DNA of 64,000 nucleotides, taken from Orthonyx spaldingii (Eukaryota; Chordata; Aves; Passeriformes; Orthonychidae). Both the position numbers and the translations under genes were made by a program. The stretch spans positions 333,488 through 397,487 of the forward strand of contig VZTJ01003252.1 of NCBI GenBank assembly GCA_013397795.1, read 5' to 3'. Positions 1 to 11,600 of the stretch are shown one piece after another. The first letter of the stretch is position 1. Every line of letters begins with the position of its first letter. Below the pieces are notes generated by a model, which had not been told where the DNA came from, made no database searches, and saw nothing but the letters and a program-made list of their open reading frames with translations.

Positions 1-1013
1 ATTTCACAAGTTAAATATTTAAGTAAACATGCTGTACAGAGCTACATTTATTCAGTGCTCTGTCAACCAAAACTTTTATCAGACTGTAAAACAGACATAG
101 GTAATATTGAGAAACAAACCTATATTTGTGTGTTTCTACTTTCATAGCAGCAATAAAAATACATATTTCAGTTCATACTATTATAATAAGCAGCATTCGT
201 GCAGGAAAGGAAATGTGAGATGTTAACACATGACCAGACCCAGAGTATTCCATTTATATGCATGAAACCATATAGGAAAAATTGCAGACTCAAATAAAGT
301 TATGTATAATGACACTGTTTGTGTAGCTTCCTAATTTCATACAAGATTTAAAATATTATATCACATTAAAATTCCTCCTGCTAGCTTCCAAGAAGACTCC
401 CAAAGTGCTTTGCAAGAGGCAAACTCTGTGCTGCATTAAAGAAAAAAAAAAAAATACATGTAATTCCATATGCAAAATAGAGTCCTGAAAAACTATAAAA
501 CTATAGAAAATGGAAAGAGAGAAAAGCAGTCCTAAGATCTGCTACACTTTGTCTTGCAATTTGTTTTAGAGAACCTGACAGAAATACAAAGGCCACTGTG
601 AAATAATGTGTGCAAATTTCTTCCCATTTACAAATTGAGTTAAATCCTGAAGCCTGAGATTTAGTGTGGTCTTTGAAACTCCTGTTGTTTGCTTTTTAAT
701 TATTGCAAATTCGTGTTTTCTTTCCTTGTTTACTATATAAATACCCTGTAACTGTATCCAATAATCATAGCTGTGGCATTTTATACCACTTTACTACTTA
801 TCTCCAGAACGTCCTTTAGAAAATTCCCCCTTGTACCTGCTGAATCAAGCAAATAAATAAAAAGAAAATAAAGCAACCATTTTATGCTGAAAATAGCACA
901 ATCATGGATTTCAATCCTTCATGTCCCACATGTTTCCAAGTTCTCAGCTATACTCATCTGCTTTACCATGAGGTGCTTATAATAGCTATACATTTTCAGA
1001 GTGCTAACAGTAC
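1..1013. other. A+T-rich non-coding stretch
   Basis: No reading frame or RNA gene is supportable. A 13-base A run lies at 442-454. If the minus-strand candidate exon immediately to the right is real, this stretch would be the intron downstream of it. Confidence 0.6.
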
Positions 1014-1095
1014 CTGGAAGCTCTCTCCTTGCAGTTTCCATATATTGCCTTTGGTTGTTCCCATTGGGTAACTCCTCACTGATGCTGTTGAATGT
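1014..1095 (-). CDS. Candidate internal coding exon, unrecognised protein
   Basis: Seen on the minus strand: a good acceptor (CTCTTTTCCCTGCAG, ending at 1096) followed by 82 bases and a good donor (CCAG then GTACTG, intron beginning at 1013). One frame has a stop and two are open. The more protein-like frame begins TFNSISEEL, continues PNGNNQRQYMETARREL and leaves one base for the next exon. The composition (acidic, basic and amide residues, no low-complexity stretch) resembles real protein, but I cannot assign a family. The only CpG-rich patch of the window lies a few hundred bases upstream on this strand, as a promoter would. The gene would run off the left edge. The signals are good but short exons with fair splice sites arise by chance, so this remains a candidate. 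Confidence 0.3.
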
Positions 1096-1369
1096 CTGCA
1101 GGGAAAAGAGTTTGATTCAGTCTCGAAAGAATTATCTATGGAGTTTTCCACATTCTGCTGGATAGCCAGGAAAAAGGTCTGAGGAAGGCAATAGCTCTTT
1201 TGGGTCAAAGCTGCAATCCCTCAAGTACTGCTGGATAAAGCATGTTTGGGGTCAGATTTCCTTTGATAAAGGAGAGCAGTTACAGGTAAGCTGTAAGACG
1301 GAGAGAGCAGGAAAGAAGTGTTTTAACAGGAAAGGATCCCTCCCCTCCAGCCCCATGCTGCAGAGTCTG

Positions 1370-1945
1370 GATCCCGGTCTGAACATCCTCCCTCCAGAAG
1401 TCTCGTGTTTCCACACAGGTCCCTCAGCCGCGGTGGTCGGTCTGGGAGAGCCCCAAAACACAGACACAGAGGCAGAGCTGGCACCACCGCTTCCCAAACT
1501 TCCTGCTCTACCTGGAACTGCCACATGCAGCCCTTGAATCTGATAAAATTATTAAATAAAATTGTGATTGTAGTGGATCTTTGCCAGCCCACAATCTCTG
1601 GAAGCATCAGCAAAGCAGGACACTGAAGCTATTTCACACGTTTAAGGGGGTGCAGCTCGTTCTGGCTTCAGACAAAACCTCCGCGAGGGGAAGCGGAGCT
1701 CTCCGGCGGCAGCAGGGGATGGATGGTCCCGCTTTCGGCAGGTTTGATAAGTGGGGTGCTGAGCCATGAGCCACTGCTGCCTTCCCTCGCTACTGTAAGC
1801 ACGGCTCCGCCAGGAAGCTGCCTTCTGAGATAGCACTGGCCCTAGAATAAACAACTGACAGCATTCCTGCAGCTCTCACTCACTACTTCATTCCCACTGA
1901 CGGGAAAAGCAGCGCAACTGGCGCTGTCAGGGAAATAAAGATTCG
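1370..1945. promoter_or_regulatory. CpG-rich patch, possible weak CpG island or promoter
   Basis: About 22 CpG dinucleotides were counted by eye in this stretch, twelve of them in 1621-1830, against very few in the flanking kilobases. The interval is also visibly richer in G+C, apart from an A+T-rich dip near 1540-1600 that contains none. A CpG cluster in an A+T-rich avian background commonly marks a promoter or first exon. The short frames on both strands here are what G+C-rich DNA gives by default and are not called. A consensus plus-strand donor (TTACAG then GTAAGC, at 1286) lies just left of the patch, and a minus-strand candidate exon lies at 1014-1095, so transcription direction is unclear. 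Confidence 0.35.
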
Positions 1946-1959
1946 TTTTAATCCAAGCT

Positions 1960-2370
1960 AACACAAGAAAGGAGTAAAGAAAGTGAAAGATGGGAAATAA
2001 AAAGATAAAGCTAATAAGTAGCCACTTGTCCTGAAGACCTTAAATTTAAATATAAAATCCATGGATTGGTGTTAAAAGAATTAAAAGAAAGAAAAAGAAT
2101 CAAAGTTGATTGAAATAAGAAGAAAGCAATATTAAAGGAATTGTATTTCTTAGTAAATATTCTTCAATTGTTTAATGATTTTATTTTGTGGATGCAAAAT
2201 ATAAAAATGTCCTCTCAAGGGAGGAAGAAATTATTTTATAAAAGAGAAATAGCAAGAAAAGCAAACAAAAAGAAGCAAAATTTAAAAAAAAAAATCAGAG
2301 GGAATAAATAAGCTTTTGTAACAAAAGAGGAGGTAAACAAATAAAGAAAAGTTAAGCAAAAATAAAACTC
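1960..2370 (+). repeat. A/G-rich low-complexity tract
   Basis: The plus strand is dominated by A with scattered G (many AAAAG, GAAAG and AATAAA-like words) over about 400 bases. It is imperfect, not a clean microsatellite. No reading frame survives in it. Confidence 0.6.
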
Positions 2371-3480
2371 TGGTTTATCTGCTGTCTAAGGTTTTAAAAA
2401 GAGTACGTGGCAAATAGCATTTATTCTTAAATTGCCTGTGATGTTAATTTAGGGATTAACTTCCTGTTCATAGGCCACAGATACTCTCAGTGTGTTCTCC
2501 ATTCCGTGGCAAAAGCTGTGGTGTTCCCACAGCTGGACAACTCTAATCTTACATTATTTCCAAGAACTGATTATGTCTGTAATATAACCAGCTGCTGTTG
2601 GTGTTGAATTATGCAAATTATAAGATAGGCAGGAAATCACGTGTGTTATATGTGATAAAAAAGGTTTTGTTCAGATTTCTGTAGCTGCTGTGTTGGTTGG
2701 TACTTTTTGCTTTCTGTTGTCCTTTAAAATCAGCTCAGAGATCAGCCATCAGCTACAGAAATATGTTAACAAACTTCAAACATGTTTCCACTGCCACAGT
2801 GGAAGGAGCAGGATCTCAACAAGCCCCACTTTTCACTGACTGAATTTCTTTTCCCTCTGAGTGAAATGTTGCACAATTTAAATGTTCTCTGATAGGGAAA
2901 AAAAATTGTGCAAAAAAATAAGTCTGAATGTGAACCAAGTGAAGGCTGGCAGGGAACTGTCTGACAGTGTAAATGCTCATTTGTCATCTCAGGGGAGTGT
3001 TAACTCCAGCACCTGGTTACAGCAATTTAAATGTCATGGAGGTAGTTCTGTCATAGCTGATTTTAGACTAATTGAAATCAATTGTTAATCATTTTAAGTT
3101 TCATTTTGCACTGGAAATTTCTCAAAATACAGATATTTCTGTGAGATTTAGTTGCCATGGGATTTTTGGTTGAATGTTTTTGTAAAATTAAACACTTCCA
3201 AGTTTTGGTTGCTATATCACTTTTTCTCTTTTGTTCTCCCTTTCTTTTCACTATTTCTGTCAAATTCTCTGCAATGATTAATGTGGTTGGGTTTTTAAAA
3301 TCATCACTGCAGAGACCAACATTGTATCACTGCACATCATAGAGCTTTTCTTATTTAACAAATGTGCAAAGAAGAGAAATCTAGAACACTTTTTTTTTTA
3401 ATGTGGTCCAGAGTGGAAATTACACATTAATGAAAAAAAACCCCTAAAGTACCAGGAACAATAATAATTTTTTGCAATAA
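2371..3480. other. Non-coding stretch with one small inverted repeat
   Basis: No gene seen. A perfect 8-bp inverted repeat (arms AGCTGTGG at 2514-2521 and its complement at 2527-2534, loop of 5) is the only structure noted. The short frames at 2766-3342 overlap on both strands and look like chance. Confidence 0.55.
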
Positions 3481-3559
3481 TATCCCTGCTGATACAGGCA
3501 TAAAACCAGTTGAAGGTGAAAGGAATAATATTTCTGACACCTGGAGTATCAGCAGGAAT
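3481..3559. repeat. Inverted repeat, foldback of about 75 bases
   Basis: CCTGCTGATAC at 3485-3495 is matched perfectly by its reverse complement at 3546-3556, with a 50-base spacer. A few more pairs are possible on the outer side after one mismatch. Inner pairing is weak, which argues against a typical microRNA precursor. It may be the remnant of an old mobile element. Confidence 0.5.
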
Positions 3560-3871
3560 GGTTCTATTTAAATAGATCAAAATTGTGTTTCAGTTATCTA
3601 AGAATTAACCAACACTGATGTTGAATACACATTTTTCTCCTCCACACATCTGACACAATAATATTTAATCACTCTACAGAAATAGAAATTAGATTATTTA
3701 TTAACAAAAACTCTGCCAGTTCCATCAGCGAGCAGACCTCCTTCCCCTAACACTTGAGCAGGTTATTTCAAAGGACCCTAAGGTTACATTTCCAAAGAAA
3801 AGGTGAGCACTACCACAGCAAACCATCAGTGTTAGCTAATGTGATACATCTCTACATCAAAAGGTACTTAC

Positions 3872-3934
3872 AGGTGATGCTTGTGTGACTTCAGACTACA
3901 ATGCCTGATTACAGCTTAAGTGCATCATGAAGAC
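3872..3934 (-). ncRNA. Candidate non-coding exon
   Basis: On the minus strand a strong acceptor (TTTTTTTCTGCTTTCAAG, ending at 3935) and a strong donor (CACCT then GTAAGT, intron from 3871) bound 63 bases. All three frames contain a stop, so this could only be a 5' UTR exon or part of a long non-coding RNA. It lies on the same strand as, and upstream of, the candidate exon at 1014-1095 and could belong to the same transcript. Chance pairing of splice-like sites is a real alternative. Confidence 0.2.
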
Positions 3935-6654
3935 CTTGAAAGCAGAAAAAAATTTGGCCATCCAAAAATTATTACAACCAAGCTGCATTTATTCTTTGTT
4001 GGAAGGAGAAACCAAGTAGGTGGTCCCAGCAACAAGGGATAGATCTCTGCTTTCCTTGGCTAGAGAATTTGGCAATTTGAAGTCTACAATATCTAATTTG
4101 CTTTATGGAAAAACAAAGTTTTAGCTCTTCTGGAAAGAGTGAGATTATACTGGCTCTGGGCTTTCTCATTTTATGGGGTTTTTTCTGTATCCAGGAGCAA
4201 CAGACATCACTGCACCTGCTGTACATGTGCACATTCCCATCAAGGGCCAACAATACCTTATATTCCTTACTGTCAATCTATAGACCTCCAGTCTTTAGAC
4301 TGGTGTTTTGGGGTTTTTTTCCAATTTTTTTTCCAGTTTTTCCAAATCAGAACTTCAGTTTACTCAATTTGTAGCCCACGGTCATGCAGTTAAAAGTATA
4401 AATGAAAGATGGAAGAGACCAACTGATCTACACTTCTAAAAGTGTTCCTGAGACAATAGTCTTATATCAAATGAAGCATGGAAACTTTACCCTCAGTGTT
4501 CTATATAATATTACTATTTGAACTTTCAGTCAGTAATTGGCAAAAGAACTGAACTTGTAAAAACAACAACAACAAAAAAAAGCAGAAGCCTTGATTTTTT
4601 TTCTTTCCAGAATGACCTGAATCAGAAGAATTAATCTTCATTAAGCTCTTCATTTAAAGGTCAGTTCTAAAAATCATGGAGTCTGAATTGTTGAGAGATT
4701 TGTCTAACTGATCTAGCAAAATCACCTTGAGTCACCATGTATTCATCTGAGTCTAGTTTTACAAAGGTTCCTCATTACCTGAGTTGGCCAAAAGTTGTGT
4801 CAGATTTCTAACATAAAGCATGTACACTCTGTCTTTCATGAAAATAAATCCGACATCATCAGGCAATTTTCTGTTTCTTCACATACTAATAAATCATTTT
4901 GTCTAATGCAATATTAATCTGTACCAATAAGCTCATGACAAAGCAGTTATGCTGGAACTATCAGGATGCACCACCATCTTCATTTTAATGTAAAAGGGAT
5001 TGCCACCAATTTGTACATATATTAATACAAAATCAATATTGTTATCTTATGAAAAGACAGCAAAGAAACTAGAGAAGGTAGAAATAATAAAGAGGTAGAA
5101 ATAATTTAGAAAGCTCATCAGTAATCAAACCGTATGACACTCGGAAGACAATCTCTAAACCACAAGCATGAATATTTGCAGACAGTGCCATGAAGGCAGA
5201 TGTTGATGTGGAAAATACCACATTTTTCCATAATTAGGTATCTGAGGACTATAATTATCATCCAAAGGAGTGGTTTGGTTCTGAGAAGTAAATGACACCT
5301 AGCTAGACAAACCTGTCTAGCATTTCTGATTAATTATTAAAAAAATATATTCAAAAAGTAAGTGTATTCATATGTACATGCACACACATAAACACAGAGA
5401 GGCTGTCACTGAATTAAAGGTGAGACAGACTGTTCCAAACAAAAATGCCTAAAACCAAACTTTTCAGTTGAAATTTAGATTAATATGTTAAAAATATATA
5501 TATTTTTTATTCATATAAAAAATGTCAGAAAGTAAAAATCACTAGAGGGTATGCTAACACCATGCAGTGATAACCTAGCACGGAAAACAGCAAAAGAAGC
5601 TACACCTTGGAGCAGGCAAAAGAAAATGGTTATGGGGACTCTGAACTCTGCACTCTGCTTCTCTAGAATCTCAGGGCAGATGGTTAGGGTCCAGTTTTAG
5701 GGTTCAAACTTCCAAAAGGAGGATTTGGCTTCTAATGTGCCCATATATGGAGCAGAGTATAGAGGAATCTCACTTCAGCTATACCTATTGCTATCTGATT
5801 ACTGCCTCTCTGTCGTGTTGGATCACAGCACTTCTCACACAGTGCCTGGCAATACTCTTTGCCACAGTACCTTCTCAAACAGTGGCAAGGCCAAATATGC
5901 ATAAGACATGCTCATCCTCAAGCATGAAGAGTCCTGTTTACATCAGGTGCTTCTTTTCTTTAAAAAATCATTGTGTTCTTAAATGCTTTGCTGATCTGCG
6001 AGAAAGAATTAAACCTCATCCAAGAGTGAAGACTAAAAGGAACACATTTTAAGAAAGACACCTGCTATACACAAAGCCAAATGATTAGTGTTATACTGGA
6101 ATTTTAGTGAACATATTGAGAGGAATAAAATATAGTGGGAACCATGTAGCCAAAGAAATTACCATTCTTCTAACATACAACTTATTCATTTCAAGACTTC
6201 TAAATTTTCCATCACTGAGGCAGCTAAGTTGTATTTCCCGTACCCCCAGCCATATTTTCATTGTTTCCTTTTGTTAATGAAATAAAGATCTGTAGAAAAA
6301 TCACAAATTCAAAAAAGAAAATCAATATTTGTAATCCAAGGATGTTTCTTTCCTATGAAGCAAGTATTTTCACAATACATGTATGTACATTCCTTTTAAG
6401 ATTTTTAGGGTATGAGAGATTGTCCAGCTTAGTCCTGTCATAGCAAATTTTTTCTGTTGATAGTCTTTATTAGAGGAAGTTACCTTTGATGCCTGGGATC
6501 TGTAGGAAGAGTTGAAGTAACTATAACAAGCCTACTTCAGTGTTTTGATTGCTGATGCTTAATTAATTAGGTTTTGTATTAGCTCTTTCATGGAACAGGT
6601 AGTATTTACTTGAACATTGTTTTCTCCTGTCTGTACAATATAAAATTATATCTA
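3935..6654. other. A+T-rich non-coding stretch
   Basis: No gene is supported. A short (AAC)n run is near 4562-4575 and an alternating A/T run near 5490-5507. The 105-codon frame at 5735-6052 lacks splice context or recognisable sequence and is within chance expectation. Confidence 0.55.
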
Positions 6655-6712
6655 CTTATATACATATGATATATATGCTTGTATATAATGCTTATACTAC
6701 ACATAACATATA
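6655..6712. repeat. Alternating A/T-rich segment
   Basis: Imperfect TA/TATG alternation leads directly into the GA microsatellite. It is a low-complexity sequence of the kind that expands by slippage. Confidence 0.6.
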
Positions 6713-6734
6713 AGAGAGAGAGAGAGAGAGAGAG
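6713..6734 (+). repeat. (AG)11 microsatellite
   Basis: Eleven uninterrupted AG units directly follow an A/T-rich segment. It should be polymorphic in length between individuals. Confidence 0.95.
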
Positions 6735-7764
6735 AAAGTTACTGATATATCTTCAGTCTTGATATTCTAATGGTGCTTTCATGGACCTGTAACGAAAACC
6801 CTGTAGATCTACTGAAGAATTTAATTTACACTATCTGGGAAATTTTTGAACCTTACCCAGCAGTTCTTATTGATAAGGCCAGATTTTTAATTTAGTGGAG
6901 GTATTGAGAAAAGGAAAGTAAGTTGGCTTACATTTGTCCCTCTAAAAGTTTGTACAGGACCCAATTTATACCAGGTTGTATATAGTTCTGGGATGGGTTC
7001 CTCTCATTTTCCCATCATATTGCAGTTCTACTCTTTCAGGACTTCATTGTGGATGGGAGAGAACAGAAAAATCACACTATGATGGCCAAAAGATCACTGA
7101 ACAGGAGAAATGCATTTTCCTTCTATTCAGCAGAGTTCTAAGTACATGTAATTATGACACAGTACAGTAAATAGGGGATGGGAAATATGTAGAAACCAGT
7201 CATGTAGGGAAAACCAAGGATTACCTGATACCCAACCCCACACTGAAATTCCTGATGTACACTACCCTTAGACACCACACCATATATTATCTTCTCACTA
7301 CAGTATCAGTTCAACCAAAATTTTAGAAAGGCCACCTCTGGGCCATTTTCATCACCACAGCAGTACTGAAATGGCATTTTAATCTGGTTCACCATTTTAG
7401 GCACTTTACTGAGCTTATGTGCAATTACTCTTGAGATGCATTTTTACATGTTCTGCAGCTCTACTGGGAAAACTGATGTCAATATCTATTATTGCAAAGT
7501 ATATTGCAGATTTGTTCTGAAGTTCTAATCAAATTGTTGTACTAGCATAATGAAATTTCCATTTTATTCCTTAATCGAGGATATTCAGACACATTGAAAC
7601 AGTAATTTAGAGAAGCAGGATATTTGGCTTTTACAATGAGGTTTTGGATGTTATATAAATCTATAAGCAGACAATGCAGTTTTCCTATACAGACCTGAGA
7701 GTTAATGGTGGTCTTCAGAGATAACTCTTTTGTTTAAAATAATGCTGCATTTAGGTCTCTTTTT
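6735..7764. other. Non-coding stretch
   Basis: No gene, RNA or repeat was recognised. The short plus-strand frame at 6976-7170 has no supporting context. Confidence 0.55.
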
Positions 7765-7825
7765 AAAAAAAAAAAANNNNNNNNNNNNNNNNNNNNNNNN
7801 NNNNNNNNNNNNAAAAAAAAAAAAA
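7765..7825. other. Assembly gap inside a poly(A) run
   Basis: Thirty-six N (7777-7812) are flanked on the left by 12 A and on the right by 13 A. The missing bases are probably just more of the homopolymer, and the true length is unknown. Confidence 0.95.
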
Positions 7826-8386
7826 TCATTTTTCTGCTAAATCTACAAAGTGATGGTCAAAATATGTGCATACTTGGAGCAGAACCAATTGTCAGGTTTA
7901 TACTGGTTAAAAGTCTGACCAATATCCCAAAGTGACATTCTGGGAAATATGCAAATGATTTTTCAAGTTATTTTAGAAATAATGGTATTTGACTCAGGAA
8001 GTTTATATTAAATACAATCTACAGTGGAGTTACAGTGAGAATTTCACTTTGACTGATGGATGATAAGAATAAAGTGCTCCTCAGATGAATTGAGCTTTGT
8101 GTATATATCCACAGGCTATGCAAGACAGCTTATTTCACATAAAATTCCTACATAATGCATGGTTTCATCTAACATCAATCCAAATCCAGTTGGATCCTAG
8201 ATTATCAGGTTGGATTTTTCAGCTGGAAAAATACAGTGGTAATATTTGCAAATATTGACTTCAGTTCATGCTCTTGGAGCTTAAACATATGACAGGGTAC
8301 ACAGATAATACGGGAGGCAGAGCTTCTTTCTGGGAAGTTCAGAGTTTGGTATTTCTGCAGAGTGCTTGATATTTTTTTAAATTCTA
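7826..8386. other. Non-coding stretch
   Basis: No feature recognised. It ends in a T-rich tract and acceptor-like AG (at 8385-8386) that precede the small reading frame at 8399. Confidence 0.55.
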
Positions 8387-8398
8387 GTTTGTGTCAGA

Positions 8399-8671
8399 AT
8401 GGGTAAATGCTGTTCACAAAGTAAAACATTGATATTTATGAAACAGAAAACACCTAAAAAAAGTTATCCTCCGGAGTGTGAAAATTCAAATGTAGTGGTG
8501 TCCAAGTTAAAGTATTTAACTTCAGGTCTCAAAGCACCCCTGGGTGAGGGATATTTTCACCCAAAAAACATTTCAAATTATCAAAATTCTTCTTATATGA
8601 ATTTTAATAATTTAAATTTATGTAGTAGTGAAGTTACTGTGAAACCTGACCCAAATGCGTACAAAGAATAA
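8399..8671 (+). CDS. Candidate 90-residue protein with myristoylation-like N terminus
   Basis: The frame starts at an ATG in a strong context (A at -3, G at +4), 12 bases after an acceptor-like tract (ATATTTTTTTAAATTCTAG). It runs 90 codons to a TAA that overlaps an AATAAA signal (8667-8672). The N terminus MGKCCSQSK fits the N-myristoylation pattern (Gly2, Ser6), with Cys4 and Cys5 placed like palmitoylation sites, so a membrane-anchored small protein is conceivable. The rest is rich in Lys, Asn, Ser and Tyr. No domain, signal peptide or membrane helix is visible, and I recognise no homologue. The A+T-rich codons match the surrounding non-coding DNA, and 90 codons is within chance length here. 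The case rests on the coincidence of acceptor, start context, lipidation motif and poly(A) signal. Confidence 0.2.
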   Translation: MGKCCSQSKTLIFMKQKTPKKSYPPECENSNVVVSKLKYLTSGLKAPLGEGYFHPKNISNYQNSSYMNFNNLNLCSSEVTVKPDPNAYKE

Positions 8672-8673
8672 AA

Positions 8674-11600
8674 CATATAGAAACAGTGGAAGAAGTTTTA
8701 AGTATTTTTGAATGACATGTTTGCTTTGAGTTTATCACAGGAACATGACTTGCTCTCCTAAGCTCCACTGTAATATAAGTGACACAAATATTAATATAGG
8801 AAGTGATATTGTCCTTTTCTTGTGCTATGAATCCATGTATATTCTTCCACTGAATTCTATGTATTCTTCTACTGAAACCTTGTCCATGATTATATCAAAC
8901 AAAATATATATCTTCACTTTGAAAGATTTTTCAAACTTTTCTCCATGTGATTTTTCATAGATATTTGTTACGTTTTTCAGCAAATACATTCACACTATCT
9001 CCTTTAGCATACCATATTTTCATAGATATAAATGCAGCTATTGAAGCACTCTTTTGCTATATGAAGCTTGAAAGAACTTGGTAATCTTCTGATTTTCATG
9101 CACTGAAGCTGCTGTGATGATAACCAGTATTGTTTCATTGTTGCATTACACATCTTATTTCCCCACCAGTTTTTTCTCCTGGACAATGTTACCAGAATGG
9201 ACAGTGATTAGTGAATTGTCACATTTGAGTGGCAGAATACTGACCGACCATTCACAGTAAAAAATAATATATTAGTGCTAACAAAAATCTGATGACTTCT
9301 AACTCCAACTATTATAATTCATTTTATTGTATTTTGCCAGAGCATTCTATTATTTTTTGTGATTAACCTGCTATTAATTTCCCAAACTAGATTCTTAAAG
9401 TGCCATATAAATTATTTGTAATGTTCTTATAAGAAAAAAATAATTTAAAACCATTGCTTTCAAAAAATAAAAACATGAGGGAATTTTAGTTCTTACAAGC
9501 TTCCTGTTCATTGCAAGCTTATAATTTTTTTTTAAAAAATATGTATACATTCATATTCATTAACTCTAAGGTATATTTTTGCTTTACTGTTCATTTTTTT
9601 ATCCTTCAACAACAGAAATATAATGTTTTATTGTGAGAAAAAGTGACAGCAATGGCTGCTTTCACAGATCTATCTTTCTCTAGCACTGCGTTAGAGGGAG
9701 CAAGTAGACAAAAAAAAAATAAGCATGATGGATTGGAAGAGCAACCACAGACAATTTCTTGTTCTTCTTAAAGCATGAAATTCTTAAAATTCAAATTGTG
9801 GCGACTCAAAAAGGGTCTTGGATTCCCCAAAATACCACTTAGCATCATGTGAATACCTGTGGTCTTTTGTTGGTTTGTCAGCTTTGTAGTCAGCCAGAAA
9901 AATGGCTGGCAGGGGAAGAGGAAGTGCAAGCAGGGACATTCACTTGGGATAAACCCCAAGCAAAATATTGCTTTAAAATTTCAATTAAACTAACAGCTTA
10001 AAATTTTGCCTTGTTTGAGTCAAGAGAGAATCTTGTCTACATTTCCTCCTCCGTTCTGGAGGAGACTTTTGGGGCTCCACACTATCTCCCACTCCAGGGG
10101 CTCGGCTGTGCCAATGGCTGTGACCTCAGAAGGGAGCAGCCAGTCCTGCCCCACTCCCTTGCTGGAGTTGTGGGACAAGGCTTGCTTGGCTCCTGGCTTC
10201 ATCAAAAAATAAAAAGCACTTACAATTCTTTCTGTTCAGAAGTGAAAACACTAACTTTTTAGACTTTTGTAGGAAATTCTTTTCAGCTTTCCACTGAAAC
10301 ACCCTGCTGACATAAATGTGTTCACAGAAGTGTTTTCTGGGCTAGTATCAGTTTAAACAAGTCCTTCTCCCCATGTCCATTTTTGTTTCCTGCCTCATTT
10401 GAGACAGCATAACTGTTTGCATGGTGATGCAGCAAAAATAATTGAAACATTGACCTGAGTAGTAAGTCTCCAAAATAAAATTCTCCCAAGCCAATGACTC
10501 AGTCAGAATGGTCACATAGAGCTTTTACACCAGCCCAAGCAGAGGGGTGATGTGGGAACTGATCCACTTCTTACAGCAGTGGAATCCTTTTTTTTATTTT
10601 TTATAATAAGGTAATTTCTAAACTTGAGGCATTCATTTAGATCCAGAAATAAGGCCTTTCACTTTTTGAGTCATGCTTTTGGAAACTTTGGCCATAATGC
10701 AAATTCAGTGAATAATTTAGAGTAATGCCAAACCACCAATTTTCTAGAACAATTTAATTAAACAACAGGCTAAAGACAGACATGAAGAGTATTTCTTGTA
10801 AGATTCTTTATATTTGAATTAATTCTGTGTGTGGGAGAGTGCCTAATATATTCATTTATTATATCTGTTAGCAGCTATGTGTTGTCTTAAAAAACAAACT
10901 GTGGCATAGAATTTCAAAAGTAAGGGCTGCAGTTGGAATTTCTATGTAGTGGTTCTGAGTTGTTGAGTATAATTTCAAAAGGATTAGTTATACCAACATA
11001 TTTTGTTAAAGGGGACATTATACAAAAAATGTTACCTGTGAAGGAGCCCCAGGAAGAGAGCTACCAGGCTTGCTGCTCAGCTGCTGAGCTTTGTACCTTG
11101 GTTGTGAGGGATGGAAGAGCTCAAGTCATCCATGCATGTTCACAGGAGAGTTTTTTTAATAATAGTGGTTGCCTTTCTAAATAATACATCTGGGCCTAGA
11201 GACGAATGATGTTTGTCACTGCAGGGATAGACCTTAAACAGTTGTTTTCTTCCCATCCAGTTTAGAAGGTTGGCTTAATTGAACATTCAAATGTACATTT
11301 CCTTCTGCCATGAGGCCTGAGGGCTGGAATCTAGTGGGGTTTGTTCAATTTATCAGTAGACAGTGACATATTTTTATTAAGAAAAACATAAGGAACTCTT
11401 CTACAATTTATGACCACATAATGGAACTTGTGAATGACTCTCTTGCCTCTTAGTAAATGGAATATGTGGCACAAATATAGCCTTCATTTCTCCCATCTCT
11501 ACAGTGTTTACTTAGAGTTGACTGAGGACAGGAAATAGTAATTCAGAATTTGTTTTTTATTCCTTTTATGTTTCTGTTTGTTTGGGTTTTTAATTTATTG

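Noticed and set aside
1252..1854. Several frames on both strands in the CpG patch
   Set aside because: High G+C lowers stop frequency in all frames. No frame has a start and donor that fit the exon at 1014.
10006..10262. Overlapping frames in a G+C-richer patch
   Set aside because: Open on both strands and in two plus frames at once, the signature of low stop density from composition and not of coding.
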